Source of the DNA: Yamagishiella unicocca
Lineage: Eukaryota > Chlorophyta > Chlorophyceae > Chlamydomonadales > Volvocaceae
Reading direction: 5' to 3'
Assembly (NCBI GenBank): GCA_003116995.1
Contig: BDSL01000091.1
Span: 1-64,000, forward strand
Length of the DNA stretch: 64,000 bases
The position numbers and the translations under genes are program-made. Under the pieces are notes generated by a model. The model did no database searches, was not told where the DNA came from, and was given only the letters and a program-made list of their open reading frames with translations. The stretch's first letter is position 1; each line of letters starts with the position of its first letter. Shown here in pieces: positions 44,501 to 54,896 of this stretch.

Positions 44501-47350
44501 GAGGGACAAGGGAGGGGACAATCGCCGCACCGCTGACGGGCACCATGCCCTTGGTCTTCGGATTTCGCGTCTGATGCACTTCGCCTTCAGCCGCCTGTCT
44601 ATCCGCCCTACTTAATTCTTCGCCCCAGCGGCCACAACACTCCGCCTCCTCTAATACTTAGAACTAATCGGTTACCGTCCCTCCCTCCCCCGCCCCACCC
44701 TAACCACCTCGCGACCCTCCCTGGGTCCCCTCCCTGGGTCCCCTCCCTGGATCCCCTCCTGAATCGCCTCCATGCACTCCACCCAGGCGATACGGTGGTG
44801 GGTGGCGTCTGTCGTCGGGGGGGGGGCGGCGGGGGCGGGGGAAAACCCGGTTACTGTCATCGTGGGGAGTAGAGAGACCCCACGAGAAAAGAGGGCGGCC
44901 TGCGAGGGTTTGGGGCGAAGTGCAGGCGTCCGGGCCTGCGTGGATGAGCAGGTTGTGACAGAGCGGTCCGAAGCTGTGACAGAGCGGTCCGAAGCTTTTC
45001 CTCTCCTTCCCTTGCCCACTATGCTCCCAGCGCAGTGGCTGATACCGCATGGTTGATACGCCCGGACACCAGCGGCTGAACCTCACGCCCCAGCCACCCC
45101 ATTGTAGCTTCCATGTCGGGTGTCGAAACCCCCTACCCAACCCAACCAACCTCACCCAACCTCTCACCCAACCAACCTCACCCAACCAACCTCACCCAAC
45201 CCCCCTCACCCACCCCCCCGCACCCACCCCCCCTCACCCAACCAACCTCACCCAACCCCCCGCACCCAACCGCCCTCACCCAACCAACCTCACCCAACCC
45301 CCCCTCACCCAACCCACCTCACCCAACCAACCTCACCCAATCCCCCTCACCCAACCCCCCTCACCCAACCCACCTCACCCAACCAACCTCACCCAATCCC
45401 CCTCACCCAACCCCCTCACCCAACCCCTCACCCAACCCCTCACCCAAACCCCACCCTCCGCTCCCTCCCCCAGAACACCGCCAGCCGCATGGAAGCTAAC
45501 AGCCAGCCCATGTCGATCCACATCAGCGCCGCCACCGCCTCGCTGCTGCGCATGGGTGGTGCCTCCGTGGTATTGCCGCCCCGCCTCTCCTCCCGCCCCC
45601 CGGCGCCCCCCTCCCCCCTGGCCTTCAGCCGCGGCTCCGCCGGCATGCCCTCGGCCACCTTCCCCGGCAGCGATTTCACCTCGGCGTCGCGCATCAACCT
45701 GTCGGTGCTACTGGAGCAGCACGACCGGACGTCTATTGATGTGGTGGGGCAGAACTCGCTTCCGCGGGGAGGCCAGCAGGCGCCAGCCGCCGGTGGCGAA
45801 GCCAGCGGAGGAGGTGGAGGAGGCGGAGGAGGAGGAGGAGGCGGCGGCGGAGGAGGAGGAGGATACGAGCATTGGAGGGCCGCCGGCGCGGCGGCGGCGC
45901 GAGGCGCGCTGTTGGTGGCGCCGCTCGTCCTGTACGGCAGGGGCCGCGTGCACATCAAGGTGGGGCTGCTGGGTCGTGGGCTGGGTCGTGGGCTGGGTCG
46001 TGGGCTGGGTCGTGGGCTGGGTCGTGGGCTGGGCTGAGCTGGGCTTCATGGGGAGCACCCGATGGGGAGTACAGCGGTGCCGCACAGCAGCAGCGCCGGG
46101 AGCGCTCAGCTCCAGCCGTCGGCCCCCCACCCCTGCTACTGTCCGTCCTCGGCCTCCTATGTCATGTCACCGGGTCTTCTCGGGCCTCCATCGCCACCAC
46201 CACCACCACCAACCGCCTTCCTGCCTGCCGCCGTTGACCGTTGGCGCTGCGCATTCTTTGCTTTTCGCAGGGCAAAGGCCTTATGCACACCTTTTGGCTA
46301 GGCGCCCAACCGCCGCCGCCGCCGCCGCTGCCGTCGCCCGAGGCAACTGTTGACTCAGTGCTGCGCAGTGGCACGCAGGGCCCCGTCCGCAACACCCCTC
46401 CCGCCGCCGCCGCCGCCGCCGCCTCCTCTCTCTTGGCCCTGGTGGGTGCGACCGACCCGTCCGTGGAAGCCACCAGGACGCCCGCGGCTAGCTTCAGCGG
46501 GGTGGCGCCGCCGTCCCCAACCGACAACCGCGGCGCAACCGAATCCTCCAACGGTCCGCGACCCAGCGCCAACGAGGGCGCCATCGAGGGCGTGTCCGCT
46601 GCGTTTGGTTCCGTAGTGGCGGTTGGGTCCCAGGGTCGCGCGAGTGCGGTGGCGGCCGGGCGCGCGATGCAGCGCGCCCTCAGCGGCAAGGCGGTGCTGG
46701 TCAGCGCTGCCGCCGCTGCCGCCGACGTCGCCGCTGCCGCCGACGCAACCGACGCAACCGACGCTGAGTGCTCGTTCCGAGCGGGCGTGGCGCAGCTGGG
46801 GGACTCGGGGAGCGGCCGCCGCCGCCTGGCGCCGAGCAGCGCCGGCCAGTTCAGCTTCCCGGCCGGTGCTTACGTCATGCCGCAGACGCACGACCTGGCG
46901 CAGCTCATGCCGCAGACGCACGACCTGGCGCAGCTCATGCCGCAGACGCACGACCTGGCGCAGCTCATGCCGCAGACGCACGACCTGGCGCAGCTCATGC
47001 CGCAGACGCACGACCTGGCGCAGCTGGCGTTGACCAGCGGCGCCGCAGTCGTGTTCGCGGACAGCGGTCCGGCCCGGACGGCGCCCGAAATGGGTTATGC
47101 GGCGAGCACGATGGCGGCGGCGGCGGAGGTGGCGCAGCTGCCGCTGAGCGCCGGGTCGCTCGGTCCGCTCGCCGACCCGCGGTTCATAGGGTCCCCGCCG
47201 CCGAGGACGGTGCGTGAGGAGGAGCGGTACGGCATCCGCGTTGATGACGGCGGCGGCGGGAGCCGCGAGGGCGACGGCAGCGACGCCCCCGTCGTGGCCA
47301 CATGGGGCCCGGTAGATACACCATGGTGCGACCTGCCAAGCAGGCAGTGA
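35571..47350 (+). CDS. CHASE-domain receptor guanylyl cyclase, at least 16 exons
   Basis: Class III cyclase, about 1245 aa, predicted to make cGMP inside the cell in response to a ligand. Exons: 35571-36314, 36892-37020, 37907-37976, 38544-38638, 38873-39089, 39924 to about 40084, 40572-40889, 41352-41474, 41913-41982, 42381-42398, 42909-42985, 43587-43671, 44308-44361, 44787-44797, 45474-45959, 46271-47350. The N-terminal 248 aa are Gln-rich. TM1 is in exon 2. A CHASE ectodomain spans exons 3-7 (YIYPPVTGELADLLIGRDLL, LMLGPYNLLEGF, VTYPIFL, GYTYRLR). TM2 (AAVVIGSVVVSALVLWVLL) is in exon 7. The catalytic domain keeps both metal aspartates (FSDIVSYT, ETIGDAF), GTP-type residues (Glu in VETIGD, Cys in RYCLFGD) and NTASR. 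A Gly-rich insert of about 120 aa splits the catalytic end before GRVHIKGKGLMHTFWL. The exon 6 donor is uncertain (GC or a downstream GT). Confidence 0.9.
36590..36695 (+). repeat. Possible tRNA-derived SINE fragment in cyclase intron 1
   Basis: GGGTTCGAAACC matches a polymerase III B box, and TGGCAGCCAGTGATTGG about 55 bp upstream is A-box-like. A proper cloverleaf does not form (the T-stem halves do not pair well), so it is not a functional tRNA. Confidence 0.3.
37184..37299. repeat. 24-bp minisatellite, about five copies
   Basis: Head-to-tail copies of a 24-bp unit with core GAGCCGCTGCGGCGCTGTGC, near-identical, in cyclase intron 2. Confidence 0.9.
37395..37895. repeat. 500-bp polypyrimidine tract, CCCCTCCCTT-type repeats
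   Basis: The plus strand is almost entirely C and T in 5- to 10-bp units (CCCCT, CCCTTCCCCT, CCCTGCCCCT). It ends about 10 bp before the exon 3 acceptor at 37906, so it acts as a huge polypyrimidine tract for that splice site. The complementary strand reads as a spurious Gly/Arg/Glu-rich frame. Confidence 0.9.
38646..38694. repeat. 12-bp repeat just after a cyclase donor
   Basis: Four copies of GGCAGGCAGGGA start 8 bp after the exon 4 donor (GTAAGC at 38639). Confidence 0.8.
39467..39601. repeat. 31-bp minisatellite in cyclase intron 5
   Basis: Four full copies and one partial copy of a 31-bp unit with core AGCAATCGCCAAAGTGGGTC; the copies are nearly identical. Confidence 0.9.
40520..40560. 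repeat. Interstitial telomere-like repeat (CCCTAAAA) before an acceptor
   Basis: CCTAAACCCTAAAACCCTAA and following degenerate units match the Chlamydomonas-type telomere repeat (TTTTAGGG on the other strand). The run ends 11 bp before the exon 7 acceptor at 40571. Confidence 0.8.
42215..42269. repeat. Second telomere-like run in cyclase intron 9
   Basis: Degenerate CCCTAAAA units (AAAACCCTAAAACCCC, AACCCTAAAAACCCTAACCC) occur in the same strand orientation as the run at 40520-40560. Confidence 0.65.
42381..42398 (+). other. 18-bp microexon encoding (V)ETIGD
   Basis: It lies between TTCCAG and GTAAGC and encodes Glu-Thr-Ile-Gly-Asp flanked by split Val and Ala codons. It carries the purine-selecting Glu and the second metal-binding Asp of the cyclase. 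Phase 1 in and phase 1 out match exons 9 and 11. Confidence 0.88.
42430..42565. repeat. About 30-bp tandem repeat in cyclase intron 10
   Basis: Four degenerate copies built on GATGTGCGGCCAGCTGCTCC, beginning about 35 bp after the donor at 42399. Confidence 0.75.
42950..43342 (+). repeat. 42-bp minisatellite repeating an exon end plus its 5' splice site
   Basis: The last 23 bp of cyclase exon 11 and the first 19 bp of the intron form a 42-bp unit (core GCGCATGGCGGGAATGGCGC, then AG|GTAGGGG). Eight further copies follow. Nine CAG|GTAGGG donors result, at 42985/42986 and every 42 bp to 43321/43322. The unit is a multiple of three without stops and reads VGAAAAVRMAGMAQ. Any donor keeps the downstream frame. 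Confidence 0.95.
43686..43805. repeat. 20-bp repeat after the exon 12 donor
   Basis: Between five and six copies of CGGCAGTAGCAGCAGCAGGG start about 17 bp after the donor at 43672, then decay into AGCAGC-rich sequence to about 43890. Confidence 0.9.
43977..44055. repeat. Intronic dispersed repeat family 1 (reverse orientation)
   Basis: Reverse complement of the roughly 70-bp element also at 54839-54896, 62196-62247 and 62283-62350. Shared words are GAGGAAGACCCGTGGATGC, AACAGACGTTTTGAGATGCA and the ATGCATGCTGG edge. Here it lies antisense to the host gene in cyclase intron 12. Confidence 0.8.
44405..44522. repeat. GGGAGGGACAAG tandem repeat
   Basis: About nine units of 11-14 bp (GGGACAAGGGA type), all purine, in cyclase intron 13. 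Confidence 0.85.
44787..44797 (+). other. 11-bp microexon encoding (G)DTV
   Basis: GCGATACGGTG lies between CACCCAG and GTGGGT. It completes the Gly codon begun in exon 13 and encodes Asp-Thr-Val, joining RYCLF-G and NTASRME into the invariant cyclase signature. Phase 1 in and 0 out fit both sides. Skipping it would shift the frame within the active site. Confidence 0.85.
45125..45460. repeat. CTCACCCAACC tandem repeats up to an acceptor
   Basis: About thirty 10- to 15-bp units of CCTCACCCAACC type fill cyclase intron 14 to within about 15 bp of the acceptor at 45473. Confidence 0.9.
45966..46034. repeat. 12-bp repeat at the exon 15 donor
   Basis: Five copies of CTGGGTCGTGGG begin about 10 bp after the donor (AAG|GTGGGG at 45960). 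Confidence 0.85.
46874..47023 (+). repeat. Coding 30-bp repeat, five copies (LMPQTHDLAQ)
   Basis: Five in-frame copies of a 30-bp unit in the last cyclase exon encode (L/V)MPQTHDLAQ five times in the C-terminal tail. The copies are identical apart from the first codon of the first one, suggesting recent expansion. Confidence 0.95.
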
Positions 47351-50300
47351 GGGCGGCGGCGCGGGAGCGGGTGGCAGTTGCACAACTGACAACGGCCAAG
47401 GAAAGGACGAGTTCGGTTGCTATTGGCTGCGCTTGGAGGTCCCGTTGTGCGCGCTTGAGCGAGCAATGTCTCGTCAGGGCCTTATTCGTCCGTGAGCACC
47501 TCGCGTGTCGACCCCTCGCGCCAGCAGGCAGACTTCTCACGAGCTTCTCAGCGAGCAGCTGCCGCTGATGCCGTGGCACCGATTGGGGAGAGGTGGTGGT
47601 GATGAGGGGGGCTCGCGAACATATGCGCTGACCGGCGTTTTAGAAACCGGGGCTCCGCACGATCTCATCGCGGCGCAACGGACAACGGTCTCTGCTTCCC
47701 CCGGGGCAACGGCCCAACGGAATTTTGGCTCCTTTGGACCTTCCAAACGTTTGCCCCTTCCTGTGGTATAATAAATGCTCATGCTCTTGGTTCCGGCTCC
47801 GGAGACAGGCGTCATGACGCGTGCGACTTGCGGTTTGCGCCGTACAAACCAGCCCAGCGACCCGTGGGCCGCGCGGCCGCACGCGAGCGCGTACGCGCTC
47901 CGGTGGGAGCTTGCGTGAATTTCCTTTCATGAGTGGTTGTTTTCTGGCCGCTGCTAGCGGTTGGTGGTTGAGGCGAGGGCGTTGCGCGCGCCCGCCAGTG
48001 TGTGTGTGGGGAGGCTGTCATCGTCCCTGGCCACATGGGCTCAGCGCTCCGCCTTCGCAGCGCCTCACCTCTGCTGCGGTGCCTCTCCGACCGCCCAGCA
48101 ACATCCAGACGACCATTTTCGCTCCGAAACCGGTACTATTTGGGTGGTTGACCGGGTACGACAACGTGTGTTTTCCTTTTTGGGCCCAGGCCACCATGAA
48201 TAACCTCTTTTCAAGTCCCGCAGAAGCTGGTCTTCCTGCCGCCGCGACGGGGACCGGATGAGGATGATGCGCGTAGGGGTGCACGCGCTGCGCCCCTTTG
48301 TGTGGAGGAGTGTTTTCCCGGAGTGCTCCGAAGAAGGGTATTAGTACGAAGGTACCCCCCTTAGCGCGCTGCTGCTGCTGCTGAGCGCTGACGTGATCAG
48401 ATGGCGCCCAGTGCGGGTCTTTTTTTCGGACTGGGGTTGCGAGGTTGTTGCGTCCGTCCTTCCAGTCCTCCTCCGTGTTATATTCGGTGGGCGGCGGGGG
48501 GGAGGTGTATAAGATAATCCGCAAATCCACGGCCGACAAACCGGCGGGGGGCTTTTGATAATTGAATCCGCGGCGGGGGGGGCATGCATGCCTTCGTGCC
48601 CTCTCGCCGCCACGCACCGGGACGTTGCATGCGTTCCCATCACGCCCATGCCGTTTCGGTGTGTGTCGGGGCAGGGGCATATGCATTCACGTGTTTCTCG
48701 ATCTGGGTGCATCAAACGCTTGAGATCCTGGATGTACACAGCACTTGGGGAGTGGCGGGGGGCGGCGGGGCGATCCTGACAGTGTGAAATTGGCTGACCT
48801 GCTGCCGCCCCAGGCCGGTGCCCTGGTCGGCGGCGACGTGAGACCGAAGTGAATCCAGCGAGTTCGTGATCCGACCTCCCGTACGGTCGTTGGATGGATG
48901 CTAATGGATGGTCGGGCGGGGGGGATGTATACGAGAATCCGCGAATCCACGGCCGACAGCGGCGAGGGGGCGGGAGTTCTTCGCGGCGAGGAAGGTTCAG
49001 GCCGGCGGCCGTCCGGCCGTCCTGAAGCCAGCGGACGTCATATCCATGTGTGGTACGGTTTGTGCGCGTGTGAGCCCCACGGCGGGCGGCTTGGGGCGCA
49101 CATGGAGCGTGTGGTTTGTGCGTCTCTGGCTGCTGGCAAAGATTACGCGGTATGTGTCGAGAGAGGGTGAGCGCAGCGGGTGTGATATCGCAAAAAGAAA
49201 TGTGGAGGCGCGTTTGGGGTCGACGCTTCAAGCCGGCGTGTCCACCGGCGCACGAGCGCAAGCGCAGCGGGAGGAGGAGTAGCTGCGCCCAGGGCGTGGG
49301 CCAGGGCTTCTATCCTCAGGGTTTTAGGGTCTTTACGGATCTTACGGGTTGTAGTCCACCCAACCCGTGCTTAGCGGTCTGCGATGTGGGAGTTGCCGCG
49401 CAGGGCTCTGAGGTCCCTCGTGGTGGTGGTGGTGGTGGTGGTGGTGGTGGTGGCGCTTTTGAGGGGAGCCCAGCGGGCCCTGGCGGGCCAGGCTTCAGGC
49501 GGTGCCGCGCACAGCCGCAGAATGGGCGGACACTGGGTCGGTGGCGTCAATGATGAAACACGGAAGGTTGCCATGTCTTGTCGTGTTCTGTAGCCGGTCT
49601 CCGGGTGCACGCCTTGTTGGCGTGGCGCGGCTCTGACCGGGCGGACTGCTCGTTCGGGATGGAATAAATAAATAAATAAATAATTAAATATCAACGTGGT
49701 GGCCCCATGGTGGCCCCATGGTGGCCCCATGGTGGCCCCATGGTGGCTCCGTGGGTGTGGGTCTCAAGCTTTGTGGGTCATGTAAGGAAGGTGGGCAGGG
49801 AGGGAAGCCAGGCGTAGGCGCTGTGCACCATTGCATACCAGTGTCGCTGACACGTACTGCTTATTTGCTATGCTTTGCGGGTAGCCGTTAGCGCAGTGGC
49901 CTCTAGGCTGCCAATAACATCCTGCGCATGGTGTGGGATGGGGGTTCGGCGTGTCCCTTGCCGAGGTGCAAAATGGCACGACACGAGGGGCATTTGTGCC
50001 CGTCCGTCCGTCTGGTGGTTATCTGTCATGGGTATCAGTCATGTTGTGTGTCTGTCATGTTGTCCGTCATGGCTTGTCAGCCTCAGTCGTGTTGTGTGCC
50101 TGTCATGTTGCCCCTCATGGGAGTTTCGCGGCTCGGCGCGCAACATCAGCGGACTGGGAGCCTCAACTGCCCCTGCGAGCTCAGCGGCCATGGCGCCCGA
50201 GCTGTGCAGGGGAGCGGCTGGACGGACTTGCCGCCCCCTCGCACTGCGCTGTTGGGATCCTCCTCCGCAGACCCAGGTGCGAGGGTGCGCCCGCTAGTCC

Positions 50301-51969
50301 TCGTGCCCTCGGCCGCACCCTCCAGCTTGGTCCAGCCCTCAGGCGGGCAGGCAGGCAGGCAGGCTGCCTCCTGTTCGGGAGTGTGGCCGTGGGCGCGGCT
50401 GGGCTTGTGTCGTATCGATGCGTCTGTCACGCGGGGGGGTGGGGCGTCTGGTGTGGGTGGGGCTTCGCGGCTGCCGCGGCTGTGGGACTCGGGGACGCTC
50501 TCGGCGGCATGCGCGCAGCGTGTGTTTTCCTTTGTCTGTGTGTTTGGGTGTGTCTGTGCGTGCGTGTGCATTTTGTTGCGCGGGAAATGAGGCTCCTTGA
50601 TGCCACAACTCAAGCATTCACCCACCCATCCAACCAGTGTGCATGTTAGGGCTTCGGCTGGGCGATCTTACCTCTGGCAAGTGCAGGTGCGGCTTCTGCG
50701 AGCCGTTTCGCTGTAAGAGGGGCGCCTAGCGACATCTAAGAGGGGCATACTGATAGGGGGGGGCCATTCGGGCTACGTCCCCCTGGGTGGTTGGACCCGC
50801 TGCTTGTGCTCCGGACCATTGTTCCGGGGTTTCTGGTGGTTCGCCGTGCCTCGGTCGACTGGTTTGTCCTTCTTCCTGCGTCTCTTCATTCCATTGTCAG
50901 GCAAAGCGAATGATGGCTTTACCTCACGGTCTGGGGGCCACTGCAACAGTTGCTGCTACGCAAGACTTGGGTTTTAGGGGTTTCGGGTGTAAGCCCAACT
51001 TGGGGTGTCGGCTCCAAGGTGGTTGTACATGGCGGTTACGGTAGTAGGCACAGTGGTAAGTGCCGCGCACAAACTGGAGGAGATGTGGATACTGATGCGC
51101 TGGACGTGCCGCTGGACGTGCCGCTCGTTTGAGCTGCCTGTAAGGGGTGCCACACACGTGCATCCACTTGGAACGCGTGTATTCGTCGAGGGCTCTCCCT
51201 GCCCCCTGGCGTGGCTGTATCTGACCTGGGGCCCTAGGATCTGCAGAACGCAGCGGTCAGCGGCAGAGGCAGGCGACCTTTCACATGGGCAAGTAAATAC
51301 CTTGTGAAACTCCAGGTTTGCCTGGCAACAGTCTGACAGGCGGTGGTAGTGTATGCTGAGGGCGCCGGCGGCCGTGGCCCTTGGTCACCGGGCCATGGTC
51401 ACAAGGTCATGGCCACAGCAGAGGGTGGGCATCGGGCACTGATCCACTTATCCGGTGGTCACAGCGGATAAGTCATTTCCCAATCCAAGGGCGATTTCCA
51501 ATCCTCAGGTTGCCAATCCCAATCCACCACCGTGACCGACGCCTAAACTAATCCAGGGGAGGGTGCCCACCCTCTAGCCACAGGCACTGGCAAACCCTCT
51601 TAGTGCAGCAGACAGCGGACTAGTCGCCCTCCTTCATGTCGGCCTCCTCCTCTTCCTCCCTTGTCGGCCTCCTCCTCCTCGGCCTATACTGGTGCCAGAG
51701 CTGCTGAACGGCAGTTGCAAGTTGGTTAGGAGGGCGGAGAAGCATGAGCGCGATGGTTAGGTCGAAAAGCTCTCCTTTCTTCTGCCTCAAACTTCTATAC
51801 GGTGTCGCTCTCGTTCACTCTCATCAAGCCGCGCGCACGTGGCCAGCGGCCTTTTATCGCGTTTCGCCGTACGTTTAGTGCAGTTTCAGCCCAGTTGTCA
51901 GTGCAAGAGTATGCTTTGGTATGATGCCATTTCATGCGGTTTATGCGTTAAGTATTAGTCGACCCAAGT
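47351..51969. other. Intergenic region between the cyclase and TIR/TPR genes
   Basis: No gene is recognised. Contents: two direct copies of a stretch containing ATCCACGGCCGACA (48500-48545 and 48925-48960, a third in inverse orientation at 39856-39890); a (GGT)n run at 49420-49453; an AAATA run at 49664-49685 followed by five CATGGTGGCCC units to 49745; and a GTCATGTTGT-type repeat at 50035-50120. An imperfect inverted repeat at about 51418-51590 (GAGGGTGGGCA against TGCCCACCCTC) may be a small transposon relic. The last 200 bp should hold the promoter of the next gene. Confidence 0.5.
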
Positions 51970-54470
51970 ATGGGCTCGTGCCAATCGACAGAAAATAATG
52001 TTGGAACGGCACAAAGGACTGTCGAGCCCAGCGACGACAAAGCCCCTGTTGCTGCTGAAGCTGTTGTACGCGCTAACTATGAAGCAGCTGACCTCAGCAC
52101 AGCGGACGAAACGAAGTCATCTCCCGAAGGTGACCCATGTCCGCAGGTCGCAGCAGCAGAGGAGCTACCACCGGCAAGCACCGATGTTCGCGCCGTTGCG
52201 GCCACTTCACCGGCGCCAAGCATACTGCCTGTCGCTGCCGTGGCCCTAGCGACCGCGCAATTCCTACTGCTGGGCCGGGAGCCGACGCCGGTCGCGCAGC
52301 GCCGGCCTGCCGAAGCCTGCGGCATCACCCTCGCGGCTCTCCGCGGCCTGCGCAAGCGCATCATTGCCGCCGTGGGCGCCAAATCCACCACGCAGCAGCT
52401 GGTCGACCGCTTCGTCAAACCCACCACGGAGGCTTACAAATGCCGCCTCGCCGATCTACTGCCGCCCGAGCACGTCCAGCCGCCCAGCTTCTTCGTCTCC
52501 CACACCTGGAAGAACGCCTTTGACTCCATCGTCGAGCATCTGGAGCAGTTTGCCGCCGGCCAGGGCTTGCCGGACGACACGGCATTCTGGCTGGACATCG
52601 TGGCGGTCAACCAGCACGTGGGCGCTGGGCAGGAGGAGGACCTGCGCGCGTTTGACCTGGCCATCCGCAACGCGCGCGCGACGCTGCTCGTGCTCGACGG
52701 CGCCGGGACCGCGTTGACGCGCGTTTGGTGCGTCTACGAGCTGTGGCGCACCGTGCTAGGCGGCCCGAAGAAGCTCATCGCGCTGCACCCATCCGTCAGC
52801 TTCTACCGCCTGCGAGACATCTTCCACTCCGTTGACCTGGAGGCTGCGGAGGCCACTTTCCCGGCCGACCGCGAACGCATCCTCGCCGACGTCCGCTCGT
52901 CCATCGGATCCGCGAAATTAAACGAGGTCGTGAAGCGGGCCCTCGTGGACAGCTGCGCGCTGTCCGACCCAATTGCCGCCCTGGTGGAGGCGGCGCGGAG
53001 CGGCGCCGGCGGCGACGCCACCGCCGCCGCCGCGGCGGCGGCGGCCGCCGTCAGCGCCGCAGGCGCTGACGCGTCCGTCGCCGGCGAGCTGGCTCGCAAG
53101 CAGGGCAAGCTGCTGATGCACAGCGGCAGGTACCAGGACGCGGAGCCCTACCTGCGGGCCTCCCTGGAGCTGTTCAGCCTGGCCTGCGGCGGCAAGCCCG
53201 CCAGCTACCGGCAGTACGAGTACTGGTCGGATGGCTACCACGACCTCGCGACGTTGCTGTTCTTTGCGGGGAGGTATGCGGAGGCGGAGCACCTGCACCG
53301 CCAGGCGCTGCGGCTGCGGGAGCAGGGCATGGGCCCGACCGACCCCCTGGTCACGTACAGCCTGAACAACCTGGCGGACGTGCTGGCGGCGGGCGCGGAG
53401 GCAGCCATGCAGGGGCGAGCGGCTGGGCAGGCGGCGGGCGACGCCCAGGCGGCGGGCGAGGGCGGGGGCGGGGGCGAGCGGGGGGTGGAGACTTTGCTGG
53501 AGGAGGCGGAGCAGCTGTACCGCAGGTGCTACCAGGGGCCCAGAGGGGAGGGGTGGTCGGGGGGCGCGACCAGGGGCCCAGAGGGTATCGAGGCCAGGGG
53601 TGGCATAAAGGCAGGTTATAATAGACCGTAGGTATAATAGCTGGCGCGTTGTCTTCGGACTCGGGACACATAGTTGTGGGCGCATGGGGCCAGAGGGGAG
53701 AGGGGTGCGATCAGGGGTCGGGGTCGGTCGCCGCCGAGCCGCCGCCCTAAGCTCCCGCCTGGACTTCCCCTTTCCGAAACCCTTGCTGCCGGCTCTCAAC
53801 CGCCAACTAAACAACCGCCCGCTACCCGCTCCTCCGCCCTCCGCCCAGGTGCCTCTCCATCCGGCATCAAACCATGGGCGGGTCGCACCCGCTCACTGCC
53901 ATGACCCAGGCGGCTCTATCCCGGCTGCTGCTGCTCCCCGCCCACCTCCTCCCCGCCCGCCTCCTCCCCGACGCGCCACCTGGTCGGCTGGAAGAGGCGC
54001 GCGAGCTGGCGCAGGCGTCTCTGACCACTCGGGAAAAGGTGTTTGGCCCGGAGCACTTTGAGGTGGCCTTCAGCCTGCTGGCGCTGGGTGAGTGTCACGA
54101 GGCAGAGCTGGACCTGGCCGGGGCGGAGGTCCACTGTCGGCGGGCTCTGGGGATCCGTCGTGGGTGCTTGGACTCCGCGCACCCGCTGGTGGCGGACGGG
54201 GGGGTGGCGCTGGCGCGGGTGCTGCTGGCGCGGGCGGGGCGGCGGACGGGGTGGAAGGGGATTGGCGGGGGGAGTCAGGGAGGTGAGGGCGGGAGCGCTG
54301 GGGCCGGGCGGGGGAAGGGGAGGCAGGGGGAGGGGGAGGGGGAGGAGGAGGGCTGGGTGGCGGAGGCGCGGGGGCTGCTGGAGGTGGCTGTTCCGGCGCT
54401 GGAGGCGGGTCTGGCACCGGAGGCTCCGGCACTGGCGCGCGCGAGGGAGCTGCTGTGCCTGGCGCAGTGA
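51970..54470 (+). CDS. TIR-like plus TPR (kinesin-light-chain-type) protein, predicted membrane-anchored
   Basis: Two exons, 51970-53525 and 53849-54470, join in phase (AG|G) to give 725 aa. The N-terminus MGSCQS fits N-myristoylation at Gly2 with a palmitoylatable Cys4, so attachment to the plasma membrane or flagellar membrane is likely. Residues 1-100 are low-complexity. About 170-270 form a TIR-like domain (FFVSHTWKN near 174, FWLDIVAVNQH, ARATLLVLD, VWCVYELW near 253). An Ala-rich linker near 350-365 leads to TPRs of kinesin-light-chain type from about 373: YQDAEPYLRASLELF, YAEAEHLHRQALRLRE, LYRRCLSIRHQTMGGSHP across the junction, LEEARELAQASLTTREKVFG and AEVHCRRALGIRRG. It is probably a scaffold or sensor; enzymatic TIR activity is not established, and I do not see a clear NADase glutamate. 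Confidence 0.85.
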
Positions 54471-54514
54471 CGCAGGGAAGCGGGGGGGGGAGGGCAAAGC
54501 ATGGTGGCTGCCAT

Positions 54515-54715
54515 GAAGCACGGCTGCTGCCATGAAATACGGCTGTGAAGTAAGTACGGCTGCTGCCGTGAGGTACGGTTCCTGCTGTGAAGTACGGCTG
54601 CTGTCGTTAAGTACGGGCTGCTGCCGTGGACCGTGAAGTACGGCCGCTCCCGCGAAGTACGGCTGCTGCCGTGGACCGTGAAGTACGGCTGATGCCGTGA
54701 AGTACGGAACGGAAG
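54515..54715. repeat. Degenerate 19-bp repeat array
   Basis: GTGAAGTACGGCTGCTGCC and variants are repeated with 15- to 30-bp spacing just after the TPR gene stop. Confidence 0.75.
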
Positions 54716-54838
54716 TCGCGACCATCCCGTCATTGGAAGCTACCCCAGCACTGTGACGTGGAGTGATCGACCAAGAGCGCTGCGTTTGGCTCCTCTTGAG
54801 ACGAGTGTGATCCTGGCTTCTACCCCAACCCGATGTGG

Positions 54839-54896
54839 CAAAACGTCTGTCCCAAACGATTTTTTTTCTGGCATCCACGGGTCTTCCTCGAAACCC
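54839..54896. repeat. Intronic/dispersed repeat family 1 copy
   Basis: AAAACGTCTGTCCCAAACGA, then a T-run, then GCATCCACGGGTCTTCCTCG and AAACCC; the same order as at 62196 and 62283. Confidence 0.8.

Noticed and set aside
45049..46353. 434-codon plus-strand frame rich in PNQPHP
   Set aside because: It reads the CTCACCCAACC intron repeat and then exon 15 in the wrong frame. The correct exon 15 frame carries NTASRMEANS.
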